Source: an uncultured Collinsella sp. (GTDB lineage Bacteria > Actinomycetota > Coriobacteriia > Coriobacteriales > Coriobacteriaceae). From it: 9,686 bases of DNA. Positions within the stretch are counted from its first letter, which is position 1. Every line of letters starts with the position of its first letter. Positions 1 through 6,621 of this stretch are shown piece by piece. The translations under genes were made by a program, and so were the position numbers. Location: positions 1 through 9,686 of the forward strand of contig URGG01000079.1 of assembly GCA_900547345.1 (NCBI GenBank), in the 5' to 3' direction. The notes under the pieces were generated by a model that saw nothing but the letters and a program-made list of their open reading frames with translations, was not told where the DNA came from and made no database searches.

Positions 1-38
1 AGGGCGGCATGACCAGAAGGTCTATGCCGTCCTCTTTT
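1..38 (+). terminator. Rho-independent terminator of a gene left of the window
   Basis: The first 33 bases fold into a hairpin. AGGGCGGCATGACC pairs with GGTCTATGCCGTCCT around an AGAA loop, with one G-U pair and a single bulged T on the 3' side. CTTTT follows. This is a typical intrinsic terminator read on the + strand, so a + strand gene probably ends just outside the window. The hairpin has a near twin at 7941-7973. Confidence 0.7.
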
Positions 39-80
39 CATGCCAATTTGTTCGCTCTGGCGCCCGCTCGCTGGCATTGC
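1..80 (+). repeat. Copy A of a two-copy intergenic element
   Basis: From about base 6 to 78 this stretch aligns by hand with 7942-8015. Roughly 56 of 76 columns match with five single-base gaps. The shared part comprises the bulged hairpin, a TCTTT tract, a CAAT..TTG block and an identical GGCGCCCG. The likeness extends well beyond the hairpin, so this is more than two terminators looking alike. ATGCCA (40-45) and TGGCAT (72-77) can pair in this copy, but that stem is not kept in the other. What the element does is unknown. It could be a repeat family, a 3'-UTR element or a small RNA. Confidence 0.4.
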
Positions 81-104
81 TAAAACATCGATGTTACCGT
101 GGTC

Positions 105-169
105 CAAACTAGTCGTTGGGGGCGTTCTTGTTTGACCAGTCGTTTAAGAACGTCCCCGATGACTATTTG
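105..169 (+). repeat. Long imperfect palindrome, MITE-like or structured RNA
   Basis: Bases 105-130 pair with 145-169 to make a stem of about 25 bp with a 14-base loop and one bulged C (109). The core is GGGGGCGTTCTT (118-129) against AAGAACGTCCCC (146-157). The outer part, CAAAcTAGTC, pairs with GACTATTTG. The imperfect pairs are G-U on the + strand (115/160, 117/158, 122/153, 130/145) and would be C-A on the other, which favours a + strand RNA. No strong T run follows, so it is not an obvious terminator. The loop repeats the left foot: ACTAGTCGTT at 108-117 and ACCAGTCGTT at 135-144. Confidence 0.6.
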
Positions 170-223
170 AATTGCTAATTTGTGCGGGTTGTGGTTTTGT
201 GACCTGCTGAAATTTAGGATACT

Positions 224-235
224 GTACATCTGTAC
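224..235. promoter_or_regulatory. Short inverted repeat, candidate repressor operator
   Basis: GTACA-TC-TGTAC is a perfect 5-bp inverted repeat with a 2-base centre. It lies about 20 bases upstream of a TATATT box (254-259), where it would cover the -35 region. YhgE/Pip genes are often controlled by TetR-type regulators that bind such short palindromes, but no regulator gene is present here. The link is inferred from position only. Confidence 0.35.
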
Positions 236-253
236 GTTAACTCATCTTCGTAG

Positions 254-259
254 TATATT
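254..259 (+). promoter_or_regulatory. Candidate -10 box of the YhgE/Pip operon
   Basis: TATATT matches five of six consensus positions and would start transcription near base 266. No good -35 hexamer lies 16-18 bases upstream; that space holds the inverted repeat at 224-235. A weaker alternative uses TTGTGA (197-202) with TACTGT (220-225), 17 bases apart. Confidence 0.3.
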
Positions 260-314
260 GCTACCCGCAAAACTCAACACCATTGTGCTTTGAGACGTTA
301 AAGCGCCTACTACA

Positions 315-3131
315 ATGGTTGTCGATAGTACGATTCGATTTAACGACAGGATGGATGGTCCAAGCGTGAGTCTCGGCAGCAAACTATCCAATGCAAAGGT
401 GTCCTTTGCGATATTTAAGCGCGACATTAAGCGACTGCTTGTGAACCCCGTCGCCCTGGTGGTTACCCTAGGCGTGTGCGTTATTCCCTCGCTGTATGCC
501 TGGTATAACATCGTGGCAAACTGGGATCCGTATGGAAACACCCAAGGCATCAAGATTGCTATCGCCAACAACGATCGAGGCACCCAAAACGACTTGGTGG
601 GTGAGCTCAACGCTGGCGACAAAGTGGTCGACCAGCTCAAGGAGAATCATCAGTTGGGCTGGACGTTCGTCGACTCGACGGCCGATGCCAAGGAGGGCGT
701 CGAGAGCGGCGAGTACTATGCCGCTATCGTGATTCCCAAGAACTTCTCGGATAACCTGGTTTCGATGCTCGACGGCAACTACCATCAGCCCAAGCTCACG
801 TACTACGTCAATGAGAAGAAGAGCGCCATTGCGCCCAAGGTTACCGATACCGGTGCAAACACCATCGAGGAGCAGATCAACTCGGAATTTGTCTCTACGG
901 TAGGCAAGACTGTTGCCGGTATCGCCAAGGATGCCGGTGTCGATTTAAAGGACAAGGCAACCCAGACTCAGGACTCGCTGGCAAGTTCGGTGTCCGAGGC
1001 GTCCGACACCTTGGGCGAGGTGCGCGATTCGATTGGCGATATGAATGCCGCCATTGATAAGACGAGTGGCGCTATCGCCTCGGCTGATGCGGCACTTGCC
1101 GGCTTGCAAGGCCAGGCACCGTCGCTGACACAGGCGATCTCCCAGGGCAACGACCTGCTGAGCGAAGCTCGCACCACGGCGGGCAACTCCATCACCTCGC
1201 TCTCCAAGGCGCTCTCGGAAGGCAGCCTTGCGCTCACCAAGACGTCGGCCTCTGCGAACGCTGCCATCGGCAAGCTGACGGGCGCGGTCACATCTACGAC
1301 CACCCGTATCGACAACTCGCTCGAGTCTCTTCAAGCGACGATCGACCACAATAAGGCCGTTATCGGGCACTTGGAGATTCTCGCCAATGACACGTCGACA
1401 GGTTCCGAGGAAATTGACGCGCGCATTGTATCGACCATCGATTTGCTTCGAGAGCAGAATGAAAAGCTTCAGAGCATCAAGGACGGTCTGTCCGCGCAGT
1501 CGAGCGCCATGGCGAATGACGCAGCGGCTGTTTCGGGTGCCAGTGACGCTATCAATAACGCAATTCATACCGGTGCGACCAACCTTGGCCAAGCCCAGAC
1601 GGACTTGGGCCAAAACGCGCTGCCGAAGGCCTCGAGCGCGCTTGATTCCTTTGCCGCCGTCTCGGGTGATTTGACGGGTATCGTATCTGGCCTCACGCCC
1701 ACGATTGCAAGCGCGCGCGGTACGCTTTCGCAGCTTAACGCTACGCTCGGCCAGGCCAAGACCACGCTGTCCCAGACCGATTCCTCGCTTGCCAAGGTCC
1801 AGGACAAGCTTGCGACCGCAGCCAATGACATCGCGGCGCTGCGGACCTCTGAGTCTATGGGCGAGCTCGCCGACCTTATGGGCGTCGATGTCAATGACGT
1901 GGCAGATTTCATGGCCTCTCCGGTCGAGCTGACGTCCAAGTCGATCTATCCGGTCAAGAGCTTTGGCTCGGGCATCGCTCCCTTCTACACCAATCTGGCG
2001 CTTTGGGTGGGCGGCTATGTGCTCATCGCCATCTACAAGCTCGAGGTCGACCGTGAAGGTGTTGGCAGCTTTACGGCGCGCCAAGGCTACTTTGGCCGCT
2101 GGTTGCTCATGGTGATCCTGGGCGCGTTGCAGGCCATCATCGTTACGGTGGGTGATCTGGTCATTGGCGTACAGTGCGTCAACCCGCTGCTGTTCGTGCT
2201 GGGCGGCATCGCCATCTCGTTTACGTACGTCAACATCATTTACGCGCTGTCCACTACGTTTAAGCACATCGGCAAGGCAATCGGCGTCATTCTGGTTATC
2301 GTGCAGATTCCGGGTTCATCGGGCATGTACCCCATCGAGATGATGCCTGGCTTCTTCCAGTGGCTGCACCCACTGCTGCCCTTTACCTACGGCATCAATC
2401 TGCTGCGCGAGACGGTCGGCGGCATGTACTCGTTTAACTACCTGTTTAACCTGTGCATTCTGGGCGTGTTCTTGATCGTGGCGCTCTTTATCGGCCTGCA
2501 GCTGCGTCCGCTGCTGCTCAACCTTAACCTGCTCTTTGATAAACAGCTCTCCACGACCGGTATGATGATTTGCGAGTCCAACGACCTGCCGCGCCAGCGC
2601 TACTCGCTGCGCACGGCCATGCGCGTCATGCTCGATTCCGATTCGTATCGTCGCGAGCTGCTCGACCATGCGGTGACTTTTGAGCACCGTTATCCGTACT
2701 ACATCAAGGGCGGCTTTGCTGCCGTGGTGGGCGTTCAGGTGTTGCTCTTTGTGCTTTCGACGGTCCTTGACATCGACAACAACGGCAAGATCATTCTACT
2801 GGTCATCTGGATTATCTCAGTCATTGCCATCTGTGGCTGGCTCATCAGCATCGAGTACATCCGCTCGAGCCTCAACACCCAGATGCGTATCTCGGCGCTT
2901 TCGGATGAGGACCTGCGTCGCGAGATGCGCGAACACACGGCCGCCATTCCTGCCGCCCGCCACATGTTTGGCCTCAACGCCAGCGAGCGTGGTGCCAAGG
3001 GCGGCGATCAGTCCACGGGCCGCTTGCCGCATATCGGCTCGCACCATAAATCTCAGGGCAGCGACAGCACAGCCACAAATGATGGAGATACCACCGCGCT
3101 TGGCAAGCACTCCAAAGGAGGTGAGGCATAA
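315..3131 (+). CDS. YhgE/Pip family membrane protein, long form with extra C-terminal region
   Basis: A 938-residue relative of Lactococcus Pip (phage infection protein) and Bacillus YhgE. The family's cellular role is unsettled; some members serve as phage receptors, and the C-terminal membrane part resembles ABC-2 permeases without an ATPase. A membrane segment lies at about 44-64, followed by the family signature WDPYGNT (70-76). A long extracellular region rich in Ala, Ser, Thr and Asp (about 77-550) includes YYAAIVIPKNFS (134-145) and probable coiled coils. A cluster of membrane segments follows at about 557-730 (FYTNLALWVGG, then QIPGSSGMYPIEM and LPFTYGIN). Unlike the next gene, about 200 residues follow. 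They hold two more membrane segments (about 800-818 and 826-846) and a polar Ser/Gly/His-rich tail. The start is uncertain: 315 has no Shine-Dalgarno, ATG 351 and GTG 366 are alternatives, and the family motif FKRDIKR begins only at residue 34. Confidence 0.9.
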   Translation: MVVDSTIRFNDRMDGPSVSLGSKLSNAKVSFAIFKRDIKRLLVNPVALVVTLGVCVIPSLYAWYNIVANWDPYGNTQGIKIAIANNDRGTQNDLVGELNAGDKVVDQLKENHQLGWTFVDSTADAKEGVESGEYYAAIVIPKNFSDNLVSMLDGNYHQPKLTYYVNEKKSAIAPKVTDTGANTIEEQINSEFVSTVGKTVAGIAKDAGVDLKDKATQTQDSLASSVSEASDTLGEVRDSIGDMNAAIDKTSGAIASADAALAGLQGQAPSLTQAISQGNDLLSEARTTAGNSITSLSKALSEGSLALTKTSASANAAIGKLTGAVTSTTTRIDNSLESLQATIDHNKAVIGHLEILANDTSTGSEEIDARIVSTIDLLREQNEKLQSIKDGLSAQSSAMANDAAAVSGASDAINNAIHTGATNLGQAQTDLGQNALPKASSALDSFAAVSGDLTGIVSGLTPTIASARGTLSQLNATLGQAKTTLSQTDSSLAKVQDKLATAANDIAALRTSESMGELADLMGVDVNDVADFMASPVELTSKSIYPVKSFGSGIAPFYTNLALWVGGYVLIAIYKLEVDREGVGSFTARQGYFGRWLLMVILGALQAIIVTVGDLVIGVQCVNPLLFVLGGIAISFTYVNIIYALSTTFKHIGKAIGVILVIVQIPGSSGMYPIEMMPGFFQWLHPLLPFTYGINLLRETVGGMYSFNYLFNLCILGVFLIVALFIGLQLRPLLLNLNLLFDKQLSTTGMMICESNDLPRQRYSLRTAMRVMLDSDSYRRELLDHAVTFEHRYPYYIKGGFAAVVGVQVLLFVLSTVLDIDNNGKIILLVIWIISVIAICGWLISIEYIRSSLNTQMRISALSDEDLRREMREHTAAIPAARHMFGLNASERGAKGGDQSTGRLPHIGSHHKSQGSDSTATNDGDTTALGKHSKGGEA
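3114..3124 (+). promoter_or_regulatory. Shine-Dalgarno inside the end of the upstream gene
   Basis: AAAGGAGGTGA is almost a full anti-16S match, seven bases before the ATG at 3132. It is also coding sequence for the last residues (KGGEA) of the first YhgE/Pip protein. This fixes the start of the second gene and implies translational coupling, because ribosomes ending on the first gene uncover the site for the second. Confidence 0.85.
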
Positions 3132-5321
3132 ATGAAGAACATCCTGCATCTGTTTAAGCGCGATGTCCAAAACGTGTCTCGCTCCGTGATCGGCTTGGTT
3201 GTCGTGATGGGCCTCATTATCGTACCGTGTCTGTACGCGTGGTTTAACATCGCCGGCAGCTGGGATCCGTACGGCAACACCGGCAATCTTAAGATCGCCG
3301 TGGTCAACACCGATGAGGGTTACGAGAGCGATTTGATCCCCGTCGAGGTTAACGTGGGCGAAAACGTGACCGCCACCCTACGCGGCAACGAGAGCTTCGA
3401 TTGGGTTGTGCTCAACAATCGCGAAAAGGCTATCGAGGGCGTTAAGTCGGGCGCGTACTATGCTGCCGTCGTTATCCCCAAAACGTTTAGCGCTGACATG
3501 ATGACGCTTTTCTCGACCGACGTGAAACACGCCGATATCGAGTTTTACGAGAACCAGAAGGCCAACGCCATTGCGCAGATCGTGACCGAGAAGGGTTCGA
3601 ACGCCGTTCAGAGCCAGGTTAACGAAACTTTTACCGAGACCATTACGAGCATCGGTCTTAAGACGGTGTCCAGCCTGCTCGATTACATGAGCACCGACCA
3701 GGTCAGCAACTTTATCGCCAACCTGTCCTCGACGCTTGGCGATTCGATTGAGGACCTGCGAGACGTTCAGGCAAATGCTTCGTCGCTGGCGGGCATTTTG
3801 AGCTCCACGTCCGATTCGCTGACGTCGGCGAGCGGCATGCTCAAGCAGACCGGTGCCGTCGATGAGTCGACAAAGCAGCTCATGGAACATGCCAAAAGCG
3901 GCATCGATGATTCCAAAGAAGCGCTTAAGGCGGCAAACGATGCCATCGATGCCGCAATCGATGGAAGTGCGGGTTCGTTCGACAATGTGTCTGCCGAGCT
4001 CGCGAAGGCGTTCGACACCGCAAACCAGCATGTCGACCTTACGGTGTCCCAACTCAACGATGCCGCTGCGGCCCTCAATGCGCGCGCCAAGGATATCGAT
4101 ACGGTGGCCGATCAGCTCCGCAGCCTTGCCGACCAGGTGAGCGATGAGAATTTGAAAGACGGCCTCAAGTCCGCCGCGACGTCGCTGGGCAGAATCGCCG
4201 TTGAGTACCGCAACAATGCCAAGGATCTGGCGGCCACCGCGAAGTCTCTCTCCGATAGCATGGCCGAGGTCAACAACTCGCGTGCCGAGGTCGATCAGGC
4301 CATCGCCGATGCCAAGGCCGGCATCGCGGGCGCCAAATCCGATTACGATTCCACGTTCTCGGTTAAGGCCAAGGAGCTCAAGAAGACGGTTTCGGGCATT
4401 CTGGACTCGCTTGATGGCATCTCGGGCGACCTGGATAGTGCCGTGAGTGGCCTCACCGATGCATCCGGCTCGTTGGCGAAGGGCCTCTCCAAGGCCGCCA
4501 AGCTGGTCAACAAGGCTTCCGATCAGCTAGGTGAAGCGTCCGATAAGATCAGTGCCTTTAAGGACGAGCTCGACGGTGCCCTTATGTCGGACGATCTGGC
4601 CACGATCAAGACGATGATTGGCAACGATCCCGAGGGTCTGGCCGTGTCGCTTTCCGGTCCCGTCGCGCTCGATCGCAAGCCGGTCTATCCGATCCGCAAC
4701 TACGGCTCGGCCATGGCGCCGTTCTACACGATTCTGTCGCTCTGGGTCGGCTCGATCGTGCTAGCGGCCATGATGAAGGTCTCGGTCGACGATGAGCTTA
4801 TCAACGAGCTCATCCCCGTACGCCTACACGAGATCTACCTGGGTCGTTACTTGTTCTTTGGCGGTTTGGCTCTGCTGCAGGCAACGCTCGTGTGCGCGGG
4901 CGACATCCTGTTCTTTGGCATCCAGTGCGACAACCCGCTGCAGTTTGTGCTGGCGGGCTGGGTCGCGAGTCTCGTGTTCTCCAATATCGTCTACACGCTT
5001 ACGGTTTCGTTTGGCGATATCGGCAAGGCTTTGGCCGTTGTGCTGCTGGTCATGCAGGTCGGCGGTTCGGGCGGCACGTTCCCCATCGAGATGACCGGCC
5101 CCGTGTTCCAGGCGATCTATCCGTTCCTGCCGTTCACCCACGGCATCAACGCCATGCATGCCGCCATGGCCGGTGCGTACCACATGGAGTACTGGATTGA
5201 GCTAGGCATTCTGGCGAGCTATCTGATTCCGTCGCTGGCACTGGGCGTCGTCTTCCGCCGCCCGGTCATCAAAGCCAACGACTGGATCATCGAAAAACTG
5301 GAGTCAACCAAATTGATTTAG
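3132..5321 (+). CDS. YhgE/Pip family membrane protein, short form
   Basis: A 729-residue paralogue of the preceding protein with the usual family layout. A short cytoplasmic start (MKNILHLFKRD) leads to a membrane segment at about 19-40 and WDPYGNT at 44-50. The extracellular part (about 51-525) contains YYAAVVIPKTFS (109-120) and long helical stretches rich in Ala, Asp, Ser and Lys that look like coiled coil. A block of five or six membrane segments follows from about 531 to 708 (FYTILSLWVGS, QVGGSGGTFPIEM, LPFTHGIN). It ends about 20 residues after the last one, without the long tail of its neighbour. The ATG touches the previous stop codon and has a strong Shine-Dalgarno, so the two are surely one operon. 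Related pairs suggest a heteromeric envelope complex, which is inference. The substrate or partner is unknown. Confidence 0.93.
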   Translation: MKNILHLFKRDVQNVSRSVIGLVVVMGLIIVPCLYAWFNIAGSWDPYGNTGNLKIAVVNTDEGYESDLIPVEVNVGENVTATLRGNESFDWVVLNNREKAIEGVKSGAYYAAVVIPKTFSADMMTLFSTDVKHADIEFYENQKANAIAQIVTEKGSNAVQSQVNETFTETITSIGLKTVSSLLDYMSTDQVSNFIANLSSTLGDSIEDLRDVQANASSLAGILSSTSDSLTSASGMLKQTGAVDESTKQLMEHAKSGIDDSKEALKAANDAIDAAIDGSAGSFDNVSAELAKAFDTANQHVDLTVSQLNDAAAALNARAKDIDTVADQLRSLADQVSDENLKDGLKSAATSLGRIAVEYRNNAKDLAATAKSLSDSMAEVNNSRAEVDQAIADAKAGIAGAKSDYDSTFSVKAKELKKTVSGILDSLDGISGDLDSAVSGLTDASGSLAKGLSKAAKLVNKASDQLGEASDKISAFKDELDGALMSDDLATIKTMIGNDPEGLAVSLSGPVALDRKPVYPIRNYGSAMAPFYTILSLWVGSIVLAAMMKVSVDDELINELIPVRLHEIYLGRYLFFGGLALLQATLVCAGDILFFGIQCDNPLQFVLAGWVASLVFSNIVYTLTVSFGDIGKALAVVLLVMQVGGSGGTFPIEMTGPVFQAIYPFLPFTHGINAMHAAMAGAYHMEYWIELGILASYLIPSLALGVVFRRPVIKANDWIIEKLESTKLI

Positions 5322-5384
5322 TTCAGCAACGTAAACGCCGTCGGAACATCGAGATCTTCCAACCCGATGCTTTAGCGTAGTGAA

Positions 5385-5414
5385 TTGCACGGGCTGCTTG
5401 GTTGTTGCTACAGT
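5385..5414 (+). promoter_or_regulatory. Candidate promoter upstream of the DMT transporter
   Basis: TTGCAC (5385-5390) lies 18 bases before an extended -10, TGC-TACAGT (5406-5414). The -10 overlaps a small perfect palindrome, GCTAC-A-GTAGC (5407-5417), which may bind a regulator. Transcription would begin near 5421, inside the terminator hairpin at 5418-5455. If the promoter is real, that hairpin would act as a leader terminator. Confidence 0.35.
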
Positions 5415-5417
5415 AGC

Positions 5418-5455
5418 GGGGCGTGCCGGGGGTCCGGTGCGCCCTGCTTTTATTT
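5418..5455 (+). terminator. Rho-independent terminator after the YhgE/Pip pair
   Basis: GGGCGTGCCGG (5419-5429) pairs with CCGGTGCGCCC (5434-5444) around a GGGT loop, an 11-bp stem with two G-U pairs. TGCTTTTATTT follows. It lies about 100 bases after the stop of the second YhgE/Pip gene and probably ends that operon. It could instead control the DMT gene, given the promoter-like site just before it. Confidence 0.65.
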
Positions 5456-5522
5456 GACCATGAGGCGGCACGCAGCCATGCGCGTGCGGACACCACGCCC
5501 AGATTGAGCGCGAGGATGCCCT
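5456..5522 (+). other. GC-rich leader of the DMT gene with competing short stems
   Basis: GCACGC (5468-5473) can pair with GCGTGC (5482-5487), while GCGTG (5482-5486) can also pair with CACGC (5494-5498). The two stems exclude each other. GAGGA at 5512-5516 is the ribosome site for the ATG at 5523. The stems are short and chance is a fair explanation in GC-rich DNA. Confidence 0.25.
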
Positions 5523-6506
5523 ATGGCCCAGCATGCCACTGACAATATCGAAATGATGCCCGATAGCCCTGTTGCTCGCGAGGACCTGGGCGCGGGCGGC
5601 ACCTCCCGCGGCGCCGGCGCTCGCTCGCCGCTGTTCTGGAAAGTCCTGCTGCTTTCGGTGGCAGTCGTCTGGGGCTACTCCTTTACGACCATGAAGGACG
5701 CGCTCGACACCATTCCGGTGTTCGAACTGCTCTACGTGCGCTTTCTGCCTGCGGCGTTGGTCATGTTTTTCATCTTCCACAAGCGCATCATCGCGCACCT
5801 CAACGCCCGCAACCTTATCGTCGGACTTGGCATGGGCGCACTTATGTGGGCCGCCTACGCCCTGCAGACAGTCGGTCTGGCGCACACCACGGCGGGCAAG
5901 AATGCTTTTTTGACGGGCACGTATTGCATCGTTGTGCCGTTCGCGAGCTATTTTCTGAGCGGCGAAAAACTCACCCGCTATAACCTGGGCGCGGCGCTGC
6001 TGTGCTTGGCGGGCATTGGCTTGGTGGCGCTCGATAGCGTTGAATTCAACATCGGTGATGTCATTACGCTGGCGGGTGCGGTCTTTTTCGCCATCCAGAT
6101 GGCGGTGACTGCCAAGTACGGTCGCAAAATGGACATCAACGTCATCACGTTTTGGATGTTTGTGGGCAACGGCGTGCTGAGCCTGGCAACGTCGCTGCTA
6201 TTCGAGACCCAAGCGCCTCTGTCCGTGTGGACGCCGAGCTTTATCAGCGCGATGGCGTTTCTCTCGGTTGGTTGCACATGCGCGGCTCTGCTCATCCAAA
6301 ACGTCGGCTTGGCGCATGTCTCGGCCTCGACGGGCTCACTGCTCCTTTCGATGGAGTCGCCTTCGGGCGTGCTGTTCTCGGTGCTGCTGATGGGGGAGGC
6401 GCTCACCTCGCGCCTGCTCGCCGGCTTCGCGCTCATCTTTCTTTCGATTATCTTGAGCGAGACGCATTTCGATTTCTTGCGCCGAAAATCACACCCGCAA
6501 TTGTAA
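5523..6506 (+). CDS. DMT superfamily transporter with two EamA domains
   Basis: A 327-residue inner-membrane permease of the drug/metabolite transporter superfamily, EamA type. Members usually export or import small metabolites such as amino acids; the substrate here cannot be read from sequence. After a polar, probably disordered N-terminus of about 37 residues come ten likely membrane segments, near 40-57, 66-85, 97-116, 124-145, 152-170, 178-197, 208-226, 239-260, 267-289 and 297-312. The two EamA repeats occupy about 40-170 and 178-312. Typical features are WGYSFTTMK after the first segment, TAGKNAFLTG before the fourth, the GEKLT loop, and MESPSGVLFSVLLMGEALT in the ninth, the family's P..s.l.....gE pattern. 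The length is normal. The ATG follows GAGGA by six bases. It sits between two terminators and is probably transcribed alone. Confidence 0.92.
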   Translation: MAQHATDNIEMMPDSPVAREDLGAGGTSRGAGARSPLFWKVLLLSVAVVWGYSFTTMKDALDTIPVFELLYVRFLPAALVMFFIFHKRIIAHLNARNLIVGLGMGALMWAAYALQTVGLAHTTAGKNAFLTGTYCIVVPFASYFLSGEKLTRYNLGAALLCLAGIGLVALDSVEFNIGDVITLAGAVFFAIQMAVTAKYGRKMDINVITFWMFVGNGVLSLATSLLFETQAPLSVWTPSFISAMAFLSVGCTCAALLIQNVGLAHVSASTGSLLLSMESPSGVLFSVLLMGEALTSRLLAGFALIFLSIILSETHFDFLRRKSHPQL

Positions 6507-6518
6507 ACAACTTGTTGC

Positions 6519-6543
6519 GCCGCCCTCCCAGGGCGGCATTTTT
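6519..6543 (+). terminator. Rho-independent terminator of the DMT transporter gene
   Basis: GCCGCCCT (6519-6526) and AGGGCGGC (6530-6537) form a perfect 8-bp stem with a three-base loop, followed by ATTTTT. It begins 13 bases after the stop codon. Confidence 0.9.
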
Positions 6544-6569
6544 ATGTCATGCCCTTAAAGTAGTACCTT

Positions 6570-6591
6570 GCACTTTACGCTATCAAAGTGC
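6570..6591. promoter_or_regulatory. Inverted repeat upstream of the amidohydrolase, candidate operator
   Basis: GCACTTT and AAAGTGC form a perfect 7-bp inverted repeat separated by eight bases. It lies in the short gap between the DMT terminator and the M20 start and spans a TATCAA sequence (6581-6586) that could be a -10 box. The size and position suit a repressor site over the promoter. No T run follows, so it is not a terminator. Confidence 0.4.
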
Positions 6592-6621
6592 TTGCTGCAA
6601 AAACGTTACTGGAGGGCATCT

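Noticed and set aside
945..2267. 440-codon open frame on the - strand
   Set aside because: It lies wholly inside the first YhgE/Pip gene. Its protein is Arg/Gly-rich with no family motifs, a usual by-product of GC-rich codons on the other strand.
6568..6621. TTG start adding 18 residues to the amidohydrolase
   Set aside because: It has no ribosome site and would cover the inverted repeat; ATG 6622 has GGAGGG at the right distance.
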